5,947 bases of DNA from Oxalobacteraceae bacterium (GTDB lineage: Bacteria; Pseudomonadota; Gammaproteobacteria; Burkholderiales; Burkholderiaceae_D), in the NCBI GenBank assembly GCA_003132085.1, contig PKWO01000344.1:1-5947 (forward strand), written 5' to 3'. A model generated the notes under the pieces. The model searched no databases, was not told where the DNA came from, and worked only from the letters and a program-made list of their open reading frames with translations. Shown piece by piece: positions 1 through 5,947 of the stretch (the first letter of the stretch is position 1; the number at the start of each line of letters is the position of its first letter). Position numbers and translations under genes: made by a program.

Positions 1-7
1 TGGAATT

Positions 8-23
8 GCAACGCTCTCGTTGC
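8..23 (-). other. Small hairpin just downstream of recJ
   Basis: A perfect 6-bp inverted repeat (GCAACG / CGTTGC) with a four-base loop starts 12 bases beyond the recJ stop codon as read on the minus strand. It could form an RNA hairpin at the end of the recJ transcript. The bases that follow on the minus strand (AATTCCA, up to the window edge) are not a U-tract, so it lacks the second half of an intrinsic terminator. It may equally be chance, or lie between recJ and another gene of the same operon beyond the window. Confidence 0.25.
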
Positions 24-34
24 CAGGCCGACGA

Positions 35-1729
35 TCAAAGCGGCTCCGCATGTTCGACCATCAACTGCACCCGCGTCACCCCGTTATACTCATTGGCATC
101 CAGCCGGTATGCCACCTTGGCTTTGGCCGGCAATGCGTCGCTGTGACCAAACCAGATGGCATCGTAGTTGCGGCCATCCTTTTCCAGCAGCAACTTCAAG
201 TGCCTTTCTTTTAATACGCGCTGGTTGACTACCTTGAATTCGTCGCAAAACACTGGCGGCGCAAATCCTTGTCCCCACACCTGGGCATCGATCAACTCGA
301 TGAATTGCGTCGTAAAATAAGCATCTTCGAGCGCGCCGTCGGTTTCCACCACGCGTTCCAGTTGTTGAACATTGAGCCAGGTGCGGCCGACTTGTTCGAA
401 TGCTTGCGCAAACGCATCAAAGGCGTCCGCGCGTATGGTCAGTCCGGCAGCCATCGCATGCCCGCCGAATTTGTCTATCAGTGTCGGCGCATGCTTGGAA
501 ACCAAATCCAGCGCGTCGCGCAGATGAAAACCGGCGATCGAGCGCCCCGATCCCTTGATCATGCCATCGCCGGCGGGCGCAAAGGTGATGGTCGGTCGAT
601 AATACTTGTCCTTCAGGCGCGACGCGACGATGCCGATCACGCCTTGGTGCCAGGAGGCGTCGAATACGCTGATGGTGGTGCTGTCTTTGGGATTGAAACT
701 ATCCAGCAAAGCCAGGGCGGTATCCTGCATGCCGGCTTCGATGTCGCGCCGCTCGCGGTTGATCGCATCCAGTTCTTGCGCGATCGCCCAGGCGCGGCCT
801 TCGTCGTCGGTGGTCAGGCATTCAATGCCGAGCGACATGTCGGCCAGGCGGCCCGCGGCATTCAGGCGCGGGCCGACCGCGAAACCGAGATCAAACGGCG
901 TCGCACGGCGTGCTTCGCGTCCGGCGGCGCGGAACAACGCGGCGATGCCGGCATGCATGCGGCCGCTACGCATGCGCTTCAAGCCTTGCGCGACCAGAAT
1001 GCGGTTATTGGCATCGAGCTTGACGACGTCGGCCACCGTGCCCAGCGCAACCAGGTCGAGCAGGGCGTCCAGCTTGGGCTGGGTTTGCGCATCGAATACG
1101 CCGCGTTGACGCAGCTCGGCGCGCAAGGCCAGCAGCACGTAAAACATCACGCCTACGCCCGCCAGATTCTTGCTCGGGAAGCCGCATGCCGGTTGGTTCG
1201 GATTGACGATTACGCGGGCGGCGGGCAGCGCATCGCCCGGCAAATGGTGGTCGGTGACAACGACGTCAATGCCGCGCCGGTTGGCTTCTGCCACACCGTC
1301 AACACTGGCGATGCCGTTGTCGACCGTGATGATGATGTCGGGCGACTTTTCGCGCACTGCCAGCGCGACGATTTCCGGCGTCAATCCGTAACCGTATTCA
1401 AAGCGGTTCGGCACGATGTAGTCGACTTGCGCACCCATCGCGCGCAGTCCGCGCAGTGCAACCGCGCAAGCGGTCGCGCCGTCGCAGTCATAGTCGGCGA
1501 CAATCACTAGTTTTTTCCTGGCGGCAATTGCATCCGCCAGGAAAATCGCCGCGTCATTGATGTGCAGCAGCCCGGACGGCGCAAACAGCGCGCTCAATTC
1601 ACTCGAGAGTTCCTTGGTGTCGGCCAGGCCGCGCGCGGCATACAAGCGGGCCAGCACCGGATGCACGCCTTGCTGGCGCAATAATTCAGACGTGCGGAAC
1701 GAATAGGAGCGGGTGGCGATACGGGTCAT
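35..1729 (-). CDS. recJ: Single-stranded-DNA-specific 5'-3' exonuclease RecJ
   Basis: RecJ degrades single-stranded DNA 5' to 3' in the cytoplasm, with roles in RecF-pathway recombination, mismatch repair and processing of stalled forks. The 564-residue protein carries the DHH phosphoesterase motifs in order: DYDCDG (Asp79, Asp81, Asp83), TVDNG (Asp137) and the DHH triad (Asp160-His161-His162), which bind the catalytic metal ions. The DHHA1-domain FGGHAMAAG motif follows at about residues 421-429, then the C-terminal OB-type region. Length fits the family (about 560-580). I chose the ATG at 1727-1729 (MTRIATRSY) because RecJ homologues commonly begin near this sequence. A longer in-frame ATG at 1789 would overlap the upstream gene by about 50 bases. 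No clear Shine-Dalgarno site precedes the chosen start, and only seven bases separate it from the upstream stop, so translation may depend on coupling to the RpfE-type gene. All key residues are intact and no frameshift is seen. Confidence 0.97.
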   Translation of the reverse strand: MTRIATRSYSFRTSELLRQQGVHPVLARLYAARGLADTKELSSELSALFAPSGLLHINDAAIFLADAIAARKKLVIVADYDCDGATACAVALRGLRAMGAQVDYIVPNRFEYGYGLTPEIVALAVREKSPDIIITVDNGIASVDGVAEANRRGIDVVVTDHHLPGDALPAARVIVNPNQPACGFPSKNLAGVGVMFYVLLALRAELRQRGVFDAQTQPKLDALLDLVALGTVADVVKLDANNRILVAQGLKRMRSGRMHAGIAALFRAAGREARRATPFDLGFAVGPRLNAAGRLADMSLGIECLTTDDEGRAWAIAQELDAINRERRDIEAGMQDTALALLDSFNPKDSTTISVFDASWHQGVIGIVASRLKDKYYRPTITFAPAGDGMIKGSGRSIAGFHLRDALDLVSKHAPTLIDKFGGHAMAAGLTIRADAFDAFAQAFEQVGRTWLNVQQLERVVETDGALEDAYFTTQFIELIDAQVWGQGFAPPVFCDEFKVVNQRVLKERHLKLLLEKDGRNYDAIWFGHSDALPAKAKVAYRLDANEYNGVTRVQLMVEHAEPL

Positions 1730-1736
1730 GTCAAGG

Positions 1737-2750
1737 TCATGGAAGTAAGCGTGCAAGTGACGGTTTCGCCCAGAATTTAAGCAGCGCATGTTTATTCACG
1801 GTGAATTCGCGTAGCTGCTCGCTATGGCCGACGATCAATTTTAATTGCCTGATCTTGCCGGCTTGCAGCGCGCTTAACAACGGGGCGAACCACTTCTCTT
1901 CCAGCGCATGCATGCGTTCCAGCCAATTTCCCCAGTCTTCAGCCAACGCGGCTTCGCTCAAGTTGTCGAGAACCAGCAAGCGCGGATCAGGCAGTGTCGA
2001 CATGAGCATGGATACCGTGTCGTTCGCGCCGGAGAGCGCGCCCGAATGCGCATAGGATTTCGCGGCAATATCCGAACCGGCGTCGGCTCCGCCCCACAGC
2101 CATAGGGAATTCACCGGCGGCAAGCTTTGCTCCGCGCGGGCGGTATTGACCGCATGCTCATGCCATTCCATCTGCACGTCGTTTGCCAGCTTGCGCCATG
2201 CGCGCTCGCCTTCGCCGGTCGGCAGCCAGATATCGATAGGGCGCCCGCAAGCCGCGTCCGGCGTCGCCGTCCGCAAGCTGCGCCAGTCGTCGGCACGGAC
2301 GAACCAGGTATCCGCGCTGCCGTACTGCAATGTTTTGCCCGCCTCCTGAAACAGCGGTTGGGCGGCATCGAACAGTGCGCGCGATTCCTGCTCGGAAAGC
2401 GGAGTGCTGCGCAAATCGGTCAATACGAGATGGTCGCGCGCGATATGGATATGTCCCGGTTGCAGCAGGAACCAGATTCCATCGTCCGGGGTCAGATGCA
2501 GGTCACGCATGCGGCTCACCGCCAGCGCCGGGCTGCTGTCGGCGACCAGCCGGCGCGTCAGGCCAAGTTCCCCGGCCAGCCAGCTTTCATGCGGCAGCGT
2601 GCGTGAAAAAGGGTCGAATGCCCGGCATACCGGTGTTTTTGCCCGCGCAACCAGCATGGAAAGGGCCGGCGTATTCAACGCCCGCAACAAATCCGGGGCC
2701 ATTTCCGGCGACGGCAGACCGAAAGGTAAAAGGATATCGAAATGACTCAT
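1737..2750 (-). CDS. RpfE-type conserved protein of unknown function
   Basis: This 337-residue protein resembles the family annotated in beta- and gammaproteobacteria as 'regulatory protein, RpfE type', and sometimes loosely as a phosphoglycerate mutase. In Xanthomonas, rpfE lies beside recJ in the rpf cluster, the same adjacency seen here; its biochemical activity is not established. Visible landmarks are the start MSHFDILLPFGLP, a WFLLQPGH segment at 93-100 followed by IHIARDHLVL, DVQMEWHEH at 191-199, NSLWLWGG at 214-221, and a basic C-terminal stretch around 299-330. It looks soluble: there is no signal peptide or membrane helix. The ATG at 2748-2750 gives the family-like N-terminus, yet no Shine-Dalgarno sequence precedes it. 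It is probably the first gene of a transcript with recJ. The family assignment comes from remembered sequence style and context; a regulatory role should not be assumed. Confidence 0.75.
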   Translation of the reverse strand: MSHFDILLPFGLPSPEMAPDLLRALNTPALSMLVARAKTPVCRAFDPFSRTLPHESWLAGELGLTRRLVADSSPALAVSRMRDLHLTPDDGIWFLLQPGHIHIARDHLVLTDLRSTPLSEQESRALFDAAQPLFQEAGKTLQYGSADTWFVRADDWRSLRTATPDAACGRPIDIWLPTGEGERAWRKLANDVQMEWHEHAVNTARAEQSLPPVNSLWLWGGADAGSDIAAKSYAHSGALSGANDTVSMLMSTLPDPRLLVLDNLSEAALAEDWGNWLERMHALEEKWFAPLLSALQAGKIRQLKLIVGHSEQLREFTVNKHALLKFWAKPSLARLLP

Positions 2751-2755
2751 GCCGC

Positions 2756-2785
2756 ATTGTATGGCAAACTGCGGTCTGAATTCAG
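2756..2785 (-). promoter_or_regulatory. Candidate sigma70-type promoter for the RpfE-type gene and recJ
   Basis: On the minus strand, TACAAT (2756-2761) matches the -10 consensus at five of six bases. CTGAAT (2780-2785) lies 18 bases upstream and matches the -35 consensus at three of six. A start about seven bases past the -10 would fall at or within a base or so of the ATG at 2750, which would give a leaderless mRNA and fits the absence of a Shine-Dalgarno site. The -35 overlaps the ribosome binding site of the divergent permease gene. Short AT-rich matches occur by chance, so this is a weak call. Confidence 0.3.
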
Positions 2786-2788
2786 GAG
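2784..2788 (+). promoter_or_regulatory. Ribosome binding site that decides the permease start
   Basis: AGGAG is followed by a seven-base spacer and TTG at 2796-2798. This is the only good Shine-Dalgarno sequence near the start of the permease frame. It favours TTG over the in-frame ATG at 2742, which lies inside the divergent gene's start region. Confidence 0.7.
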
Positions 2789-2795
2789 CAATCGA

Positions 2796-4061
2796 TTGAG
2801 TATCTTTAAAAAACTACCGTTTGAATGGGTTGTGGGCTTGCGCTATACCCGTGCCGGGCGGCGTAGCGGCCGCAACAGTTTTATTTCCTTCATTTCGCTG
2901 ATATCGATGGCCGGCATTGCTCTGGGCGTGGCCGCATTGATTGTCGTGCTGTCGGTGATGAACGGATTCCAGCAAGAAGTGCTGGATCGCATGGTGTCGG
3001 TGTTGTCGCATATCGAAGTGACCGACGCCTCCGGCGCCATGAGCGACTGGCAGGCGGTCGCGAAAGAAGCGTTCCAGAATAAGGAAGTCAAGGGCGCGGC
3101 GCCCTACACGTCTTCGCAAGCGCTGCTGCTGAATGACGGCACGTTGCGCCCGGCGCTGATACGCGGCGTGCTGCCGCAAGAGGAACCGAAGGTGTCCGAG
3201 GTGGCATCGCAGATAAAACAAGGCCGGTTTGACGATCTGCGGGCCGGTGAATTCAATATTGTGCTGGGCAGCGGGCTGGCGCGCGCGCTGCAGGTTGACG
3301 TCGGGCAAAAAGTTACGCTGGCCGCAATCGAGGGGCAGATTACGCCGGCCGGCGTGGTGCCGAGACTGAAGCCGTTCCGGGTGGTCGGCATATTCGATTC
3401 CGGCGAATATGAATACAATTCGACGCTGGCCTTCATCCACATTGAAGATGCGCAGAAGATGTTCCATCTCGACGCGCCGATGGGCCTGCGTCTGCGGGTA
3501 GCGGACATGCATCGGGCGCCGCAGGTCGCGCATGAACTGGCCGTTACCTTGAGCGGCCAACCGCTGCTGCGCGACTGGTCGCAACAAAATCGCACCTGGT
3601 TTGCCGCCGTGCAGACCGAGAAACGCATGATGTTCCTGATCCTTGCGCTGATCATTGCGGTGGCCGCATTTAATTTGGTGTCGACGCTGGTGATGACGGT
3701 GACCGACAAGCAAGCCGACATTGCGATCTTGCGCACGCTGGGCGCATCGCCCGCTTCGATCATGAAAATCTTCATGATTCAGGGGGCGGTCGTCGGGCTG
3801 TTGGGGACGGCGATAGGGGGCGGACTCGGTGTCCTTGTGGCCTTGAATATCGACGTCATCGTGCCTTTTATCGAACATCTGCTGGGTGTGCAATTTCTCT
3901 CCAGCGACGTGTATCTGATTTCCGAATTGCCGTCGGATCTGCAATGGCCGGACGTCTGGAAAATTGCCGGGATGGCGGTAGTACTGGCTTTTCTGGCGAC
4001 GCTTTACCCGAGTTGGGCGGCGGCCCGGGTCCGGCCGGCCGATGCATTGCGATATGAATAA
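2796..4061 (+). CDS. Lipoprotein-releasing ABC transporter permease, LolC/LolE/LolF family
   Basis: This is the inner-membrane permease of the Lol system, which with LolD extracts mature lipoproteins from the inner membrane and hands them to periplasmic LolA. From the TTG start it has 421 residues, close to the family's 400-420. The order is typical: a short cytoplasmic N-terminus, TM1 at about 29-55, a large periplasmic domain, TM2 at about 278-302, a cytoplasmic coupling segment with DIAILRTLGAS (308-318), TM3 at about 326-350, and TM4 at about 388-410 ending YPSWAAARVRPADALRYE. A TPAGVVPRLKPF segment (183-194) fits the LolC 'Hook' pattern that binds LolA. I chose TTG at 2796 for its AGGAG site; starting at ATG 2742 would add 18 polar residues and overlap the divergent gene. 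The gene opens a unit with GST and lolD. Only one permease is present here, so whether it is LolC with a distant LolE or a homodimeric LolF is open; I leave the symbol blank. Confidence 0.93.
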   Translation: MSIFKKLPFEWVVGLRYTRAGRRSGRNSFISFISLISMAGIALGVAALIVVLSVMNGFQQEVLDRMVSVLSHIEVTDASGAMSDWQAVAKEAFQNKEVKGAAPYTSSQALLLNDGTLRPALIRGVLPQEEPKVSEVASQIKQGRFDDLRAGEFNIVLGSGLARALQVDVGQKVTLAAIEGQITPAGVVPRLKPFRVVGIFDSGEYEYNSTLAFIHIEDAQKMFHLDAPMGLRLRVADMHRAPQVAHELAVTLSGQPLLRDWSQQNRTWFAAVQTEKRMMFLILALIIAVAAFNLVSTLVMTVTDKQADIAILRTLGASPASIMKIFMIQGAVVGLLGTAIGGGLGVLVALNIDVIVPFIEHLLGVQFLSSDVYLISELPSDLQWPDVWKIAGMAVVLAFLATLYPSWAAARVRPADALRYE

Positions 4062-4067
4062 AAGGAG
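4062..4067 (+). promoter_or_regulatory. Ribosome binding site of the GST gene
   Basis: AAGGAG begins immediately after the permease stop codon (TAA, 4059-4061) and lies six bases before the ATG at 4074. It is a strong site, stronger than anything before lolD, recJ or tatD in this window. It indicates that the GST is translated efficiently in its own right within the polycistronic message. Confidence 0.75.
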
Positions 4068-4073
4068 CGCAGC

Positions 4074-4691
4074 ATGAAATTGATCGGCCTATTCGATTCA
4101 CCCTATGTGCGCCGCGTGGCGGTGTCCATGCGTTTGCAAGGCTTTGCGTTCGAGCATGTCGCTTTGTCGGTATTTCGGCATATCGACGAAATGCGCAAAA
4201 TCAATCCGTTGGTCAAGGTGCCGATGCTGGTGCTCGACAACGGCGAACAATTGATAGAAAGCAGTTTCATCCTCGATTACCTGGATGGCGAAGTGGCGCC
4301 GGAGCGGCGTTTGATACCGGCATCCGGGGCGGCGCGCAGACGGATACAGCAGCAATGCGCAATCGCGTTGATCGCTGCCGAGAAAGCGGTTCAGGCGTAT
4401 TACGACACGCAATTGCGCCCCGCAGAATTTACCTACCAGCCGTGGGTCGAGCGTTGCGTCGGACAAATGCATGACGCGTTTGCGTTGATCGAGGCGCAGC
4501 CGGAGCCGGCGCTCTTGGCAGTGTTGTCGGGCGCGGCGATCACGCAGGCGGATATCACCGGCGCCGTTGCGCTGCGCTTTGCGCGCTACGTGCATCCTGC
4601 GCAGTTTCCGGCAGATCGTTATCCGCGGCTGGAGCAACTGTCCTCTTATTGTGAAGCTTTGCCTGCGTTTCTCGAAACGCCGTTGGAATGA
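4074..4691 (+). CDS. Glutathione S-transferase family protein
   Basis: This 205-residue protein has the full two-domain layout of cytosolic glutathione S-transferases. The N-terminal thioredoxin-like domain (about 1-80) shows the SPYVRR motif with a candidate catalytic Ser9, KVPML with the cis-proline at Pro50, and ESSFILDYLD with the glutathione gamma-glutamyl-binding Glu62-Ser63. The all-helical C-terminal domain (about 88-205) contains TQADITGA with a Thr157/Asp160 N-capping box. It should bind glutathione and may conjugate or reduce an electrophilic substrate, but the substrate cannot be read from sequence. The N-terminus resembles bacterial serine-type GSTs such as YibF. The gene starts 12 bases after the permease stop with its own strong ribosome binding site, and its TGA overlaps the lolD start as ATGA. 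It is therefore probably co-transcribed with the lol genes. No signal peptide is seen, so it should be cytoplasmic. A functional link to lipoprotein sorting is not established. Confidence 0.93.
   Translation: MKLIGLFDSPYVRRVAVSMRLQGFAFEHVALSVFRHIDEMRKINPLVKVPMLVLDNGEQLIESSFILDYLDGEVAPERRLIPASGAARRRIQQQCAIALIAAEKAVQAYYDTQLRPAEFTYQPWVERCVGQMHDAFALIEAQPEPALLAVLSGAAITQADITGAVALRFARYVHPAQFPADRYPRLEQLSSYCEALPAFLETPLE
4688..4691 (+). other. ATGA start/stop overlap between the GST gene and lolD
   Basis: The lolD start codon ATG and the GST stop codon TGA share bases in the four-base string ATGA. This geometry usually means ribosomes finishing the first gene re-initiate on the second. With no strong Shine-Dalgarno site before lolD, its yield may depend on GST translation. 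The alternative lolD start at 4694 would lie just past the stop and would still allow re-initiation. Confidence 0.7.
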
Positions 4692-5389
4692 TCATGGAAC
4701 CTGCCGTACTATCTTGCCGCGGTCTCGGTAAAACTTTTACCCAGGGAAAATATTCGGTCAAAGTCCTGGACGGCATAGATTTCGATATCGTCAAAGGAGA
4801 ACGGGTGGCGATCGTCGGCGCATCCGGTTCCGGTAAGTCGACCTTGCTGCATTTGCTGGGCGGGTTGGATACGCCGACCGCCGGTAGCGTCACGTTGCTG
4901 GGGCGCGATTTCGCCAGTCTGGATGAGAAAACCCGTGGCGACCTGCGCAACACATCGCTGGGATTCGTGTATCAGTTCCATCACTTGCTGCCGGAGTTTT
5001 CGGCGCTGGATAACGTCGCGATGCCGTTGATGATCCGACGCATGCCGCGTGAACAGGCGCGGCAAGCCGCCAATGCGATCCTGACTCAGGTAGGTTTGGC
5101 CGAACGGGTTACCCACGTGCCCGGCGAGTTGTCAGGCGGCGAACGCCAGCGGGTGGCGTTGGCGCGTGCATTGGTGACGCAACCGGCTTGCGTGCTGGCC
5201 GATGAGCCGACCGGCAATCTTGATCGCGCTACCGCGCACAAGACATTCGATTTGATGCTTGAACTATCACACACGCTGGGCACCGCGTTTGTGATCGTAA
5301 CCCACGACATTGAACTGGCGAGGCATTGCGACCGCGTCTTGCGCTTGTCGGAGAATGGCTTGCAACCGTATGTCGAGCGTGCCGACTAA
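4688..5389 (+). CDS. lolD: Lipoprotein-releasing ABC transporter ATP-binding protein LolD
   Basis: LolD is the cytoplasmic ATPase that powers lipoprotein release by the Lol permease. The 233 residues contain every ABC landmark: Walker A GASGSGKST (44-52), Q-loop Gln96 within VYQFHHLLPEFSALDNV, signature LSGGERQR (148-155), Walker B with Asp172-Glu173 followed by PTGNLD, and the H-loop His206 (VTHD). The YQFHHLLPEF stretch is characteristic of LolD and separates it from related MacB- and FtsE-type ATPases. Length matches the family (about 225-235). The ATG at 4688 overlaps the GST stop as ATGA, which favours translational coupling; a second in-frame ATG at 4694 is an equally possible start and would remove two residues. 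The Shine-Dalgarno site is weak (GGA just upstream). The stop is TAA at 5387-5389. Its partner permease is two genes upstream. Confidence 0.96.
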   Translation: MIMEPAVLSCRGLGKTFTQGKYSVKVLDGIDFDIVKGERVAIVGASGSGKSTLLHLLGGLDTPTAGSVTLLGRDFASLDEKTRGDLRNTSLGFVYQFHHLLPEFSALDNVAMPLMIRRMPREQARQAANAILTQVGLAERVTHVPGELSGGERQRVALARALVTQPACVLADEPTGNLDRATAHKTFDLMLELSHTLGTAFVIVTHDIELARHCDRVLRLSENGLQPYVERAD

Positions 5390-5463
5390 TTCATTGTTCC
5401 GGATAGCGCAGACGGACGCGCCTGAAGCAGGTTCGCCGTTGCCATCCCGCATATGCCTATAGT

Positions 5464-5947
5464 ATGTGGATAGATACGCATTGCCACCTCGACGCCCATG
5501 AATTCGTGGGTGAAGAGAACCTGATAGCCGAACGCTCGGCGCAACAGGGTGTGTCGTGCATCGTGATCCCGGCAGTGGAGCGCGCCAACTTTGCGGGTGT
5601 GGCGGCGTTGGCGCAGCGCCAGCCGAATTGCCGCTACGCGCTGGGCATTCATCCGATGTACGTGCCGCAGGCGCAAGAGGTCGATTTGCAGGCGTTGCGG
5701 GATGCGATGCCGGCCGTCCTGCAGGATGCGCGCTTCGTCGCCATCGGCGAAATCGGGTTGGACTTTTTTGTGCCGGCATTGCGCGACGGCCCGCTGCGTG
5801 AAAAGCAGGAATATTTTTACGTCGAACAACTGAAGATTGCGCGCGACTTCGGCTTGCCGGTGTTGTTGCATGTGCGGCGTTCGCAAGACAGCATACTCAA
5901 ATATCTGCGCCGCATTGCGGTACCCGGCGGCATTGCGCACGCATTCA
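5464..5947 (+). CDS. TatD-family metal-dependent hydrolase (DNase), 3' end beyond window
   Basis: Direct translation from ATG 5464-5466 gives an open frame of 161 codons that runs off the right edge. TatD proteins are amidohydrolase-fold, metal-dependent nucleases of the cytoplasm, linked to DNA repair or turnover. Visible family residues are the N-terminal metal-binding pair in THCHLD (His6, His8), the Glu96 of GEIGLDF, His136 in LLHVRRS, and His159 in IAHAF at the truncated end. A full protein is usually about 255-270 residues, so roughly 100 residues and the last catalytic Asp are missing. The MWIDTHCHLD start is typical of the family. No clear Shine-Dalgarno site precedes it, and a 74-base gap separates it from lolD. 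It may be the tail of the lol operon or have its own promoter; I see no convincing promoter or terminator in the gap. The exact subgroup (TatD, YcfH or YjjV type) cannot be fixed here, so no symbol is given. Confidence 0.92.
   Translation, partial: MWIDTHCHLDAHEFVGEENLIAERSAQQGVSCIVIPAVERANFAGVAALAQRQPNCRYALGIHPMYVPQAQEVDLQALRDAMPAVLQDARFVAIGEIGLDFFVPALRDGPLREKQEYFYVEQLKIARDFGLPVLLHVRRSQDSILKYLRRIAVPGGIAHAF

Noticed and set aside
269..1510. A 413-codon open frame on the plus strand opposite recJ
   Set aside because: It is fully antisense to a gene with intact RecJ motifs. Its translation is low-complexity and rich in Arg, Ala, Gly and His with no recognisable domain, as expected for a shadow frame in GC-rich coding DNA.
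1905..1916. Perfect 12-base palindrome CGCATGCATGCG, with a related GCATGCATGC at 951-960
   Set aside because: Both lie inside coding sequence and are explained by codons such as those for Met-His. Two occurrences are not enough to propose a binding site or repeat family.
2127..2606. Plus-strand open frames opposite the RpfE-type gene
   Set aside because: They lie wholly antisense to a gene with a recognisable family sequence, and show no domain and no ribosome binding site that I could support.
2814..3944. A 376-codon open frame on the minus strand opposite the permease gene
   Set aside because: The translation is dominated by Arg, His and Gln, has no domain, and mirrors the permease codons. 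It is a shadow frame.
5439..5463. TTGCCA and TATAGT as a possible tatD promoter
   Set aside because: The spacing is only 13 bases, and TATAGT directly abuts the tatD ATG, so a transcript from it would begin inside the gene.
5386..5940. Minus-strand open frame of 184 codons opposite tatD
   Set aside because: The plus strand encodes the TatD metal-binding motifs in order, while the antisense product is Arg/His/Gln-rich without recognisable motifs.
1..5947. Mobile elements, CRISPR arrays, tRNA or rRNA genes, phage or defence genes
   Set aside because: No direct-repeat array, transposase, integrase or RNA gene was visible. Nearly all of the sequence is accounted for by six housekeeping-type coding regions.

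Overview
This window looks like a housekeeping stretch from a betaproteobacterial chromosome, most likely Burkholderiales and perhaps Oxalobacteraceae. That placement is inference, from moderately high GC content, protein sequence style and gene order (rpfE-like/recJ divergent from lol genes and tatD). I cannot fix a genus without a search. It is densely coding: five complete genes and one gene cut by the right edge, with no sign of phage, insertion sequences, CRISPR or transfer.

Layout. On the minus strand (35-2750) an RpfE-type conserved protein of unknown biochemical function lies seven bases upstream of recJ, the 5'-3' single-strand DNA exonuclease. On the plus strand, beginning 45 bases from the RpfE-type start codon, run a LolC/LolE/LolF-family permease (TTG start, 2796-4061), a glutathione S-transferase family protein (4074-4691), the ATPase LolD (4688-5389) and, after a 74-base gap, the first 161 codons of a TatD-family hydrolase (5464 to the window edge).

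How they work together. The permease and LolD should form the inner-membrane machine that releases mature lipoproteins to LolA for transport to the outer membrane. Only one permease gene is present and it carries a LolC-like LolA-binding Hook signature, so a LolF-type homodimeric permease is a reasonable hypothesis. The GST gene sits between permease and ATPase and overlaps lolD by four bases (ATGA), so it is very likely co-transcribed with them and translationally coupled to lolD. RecJ (recombination and mismatch repair) and TatD (metal-dependent nuclease family) are DNA-metabolism genes that flank the lol segment.

I found no convincing novel system. The points most worth a second look are the GST inserted into the lol unit, the single permease, and the promoter/start arrangement in the 45-base divergent intergenic region.
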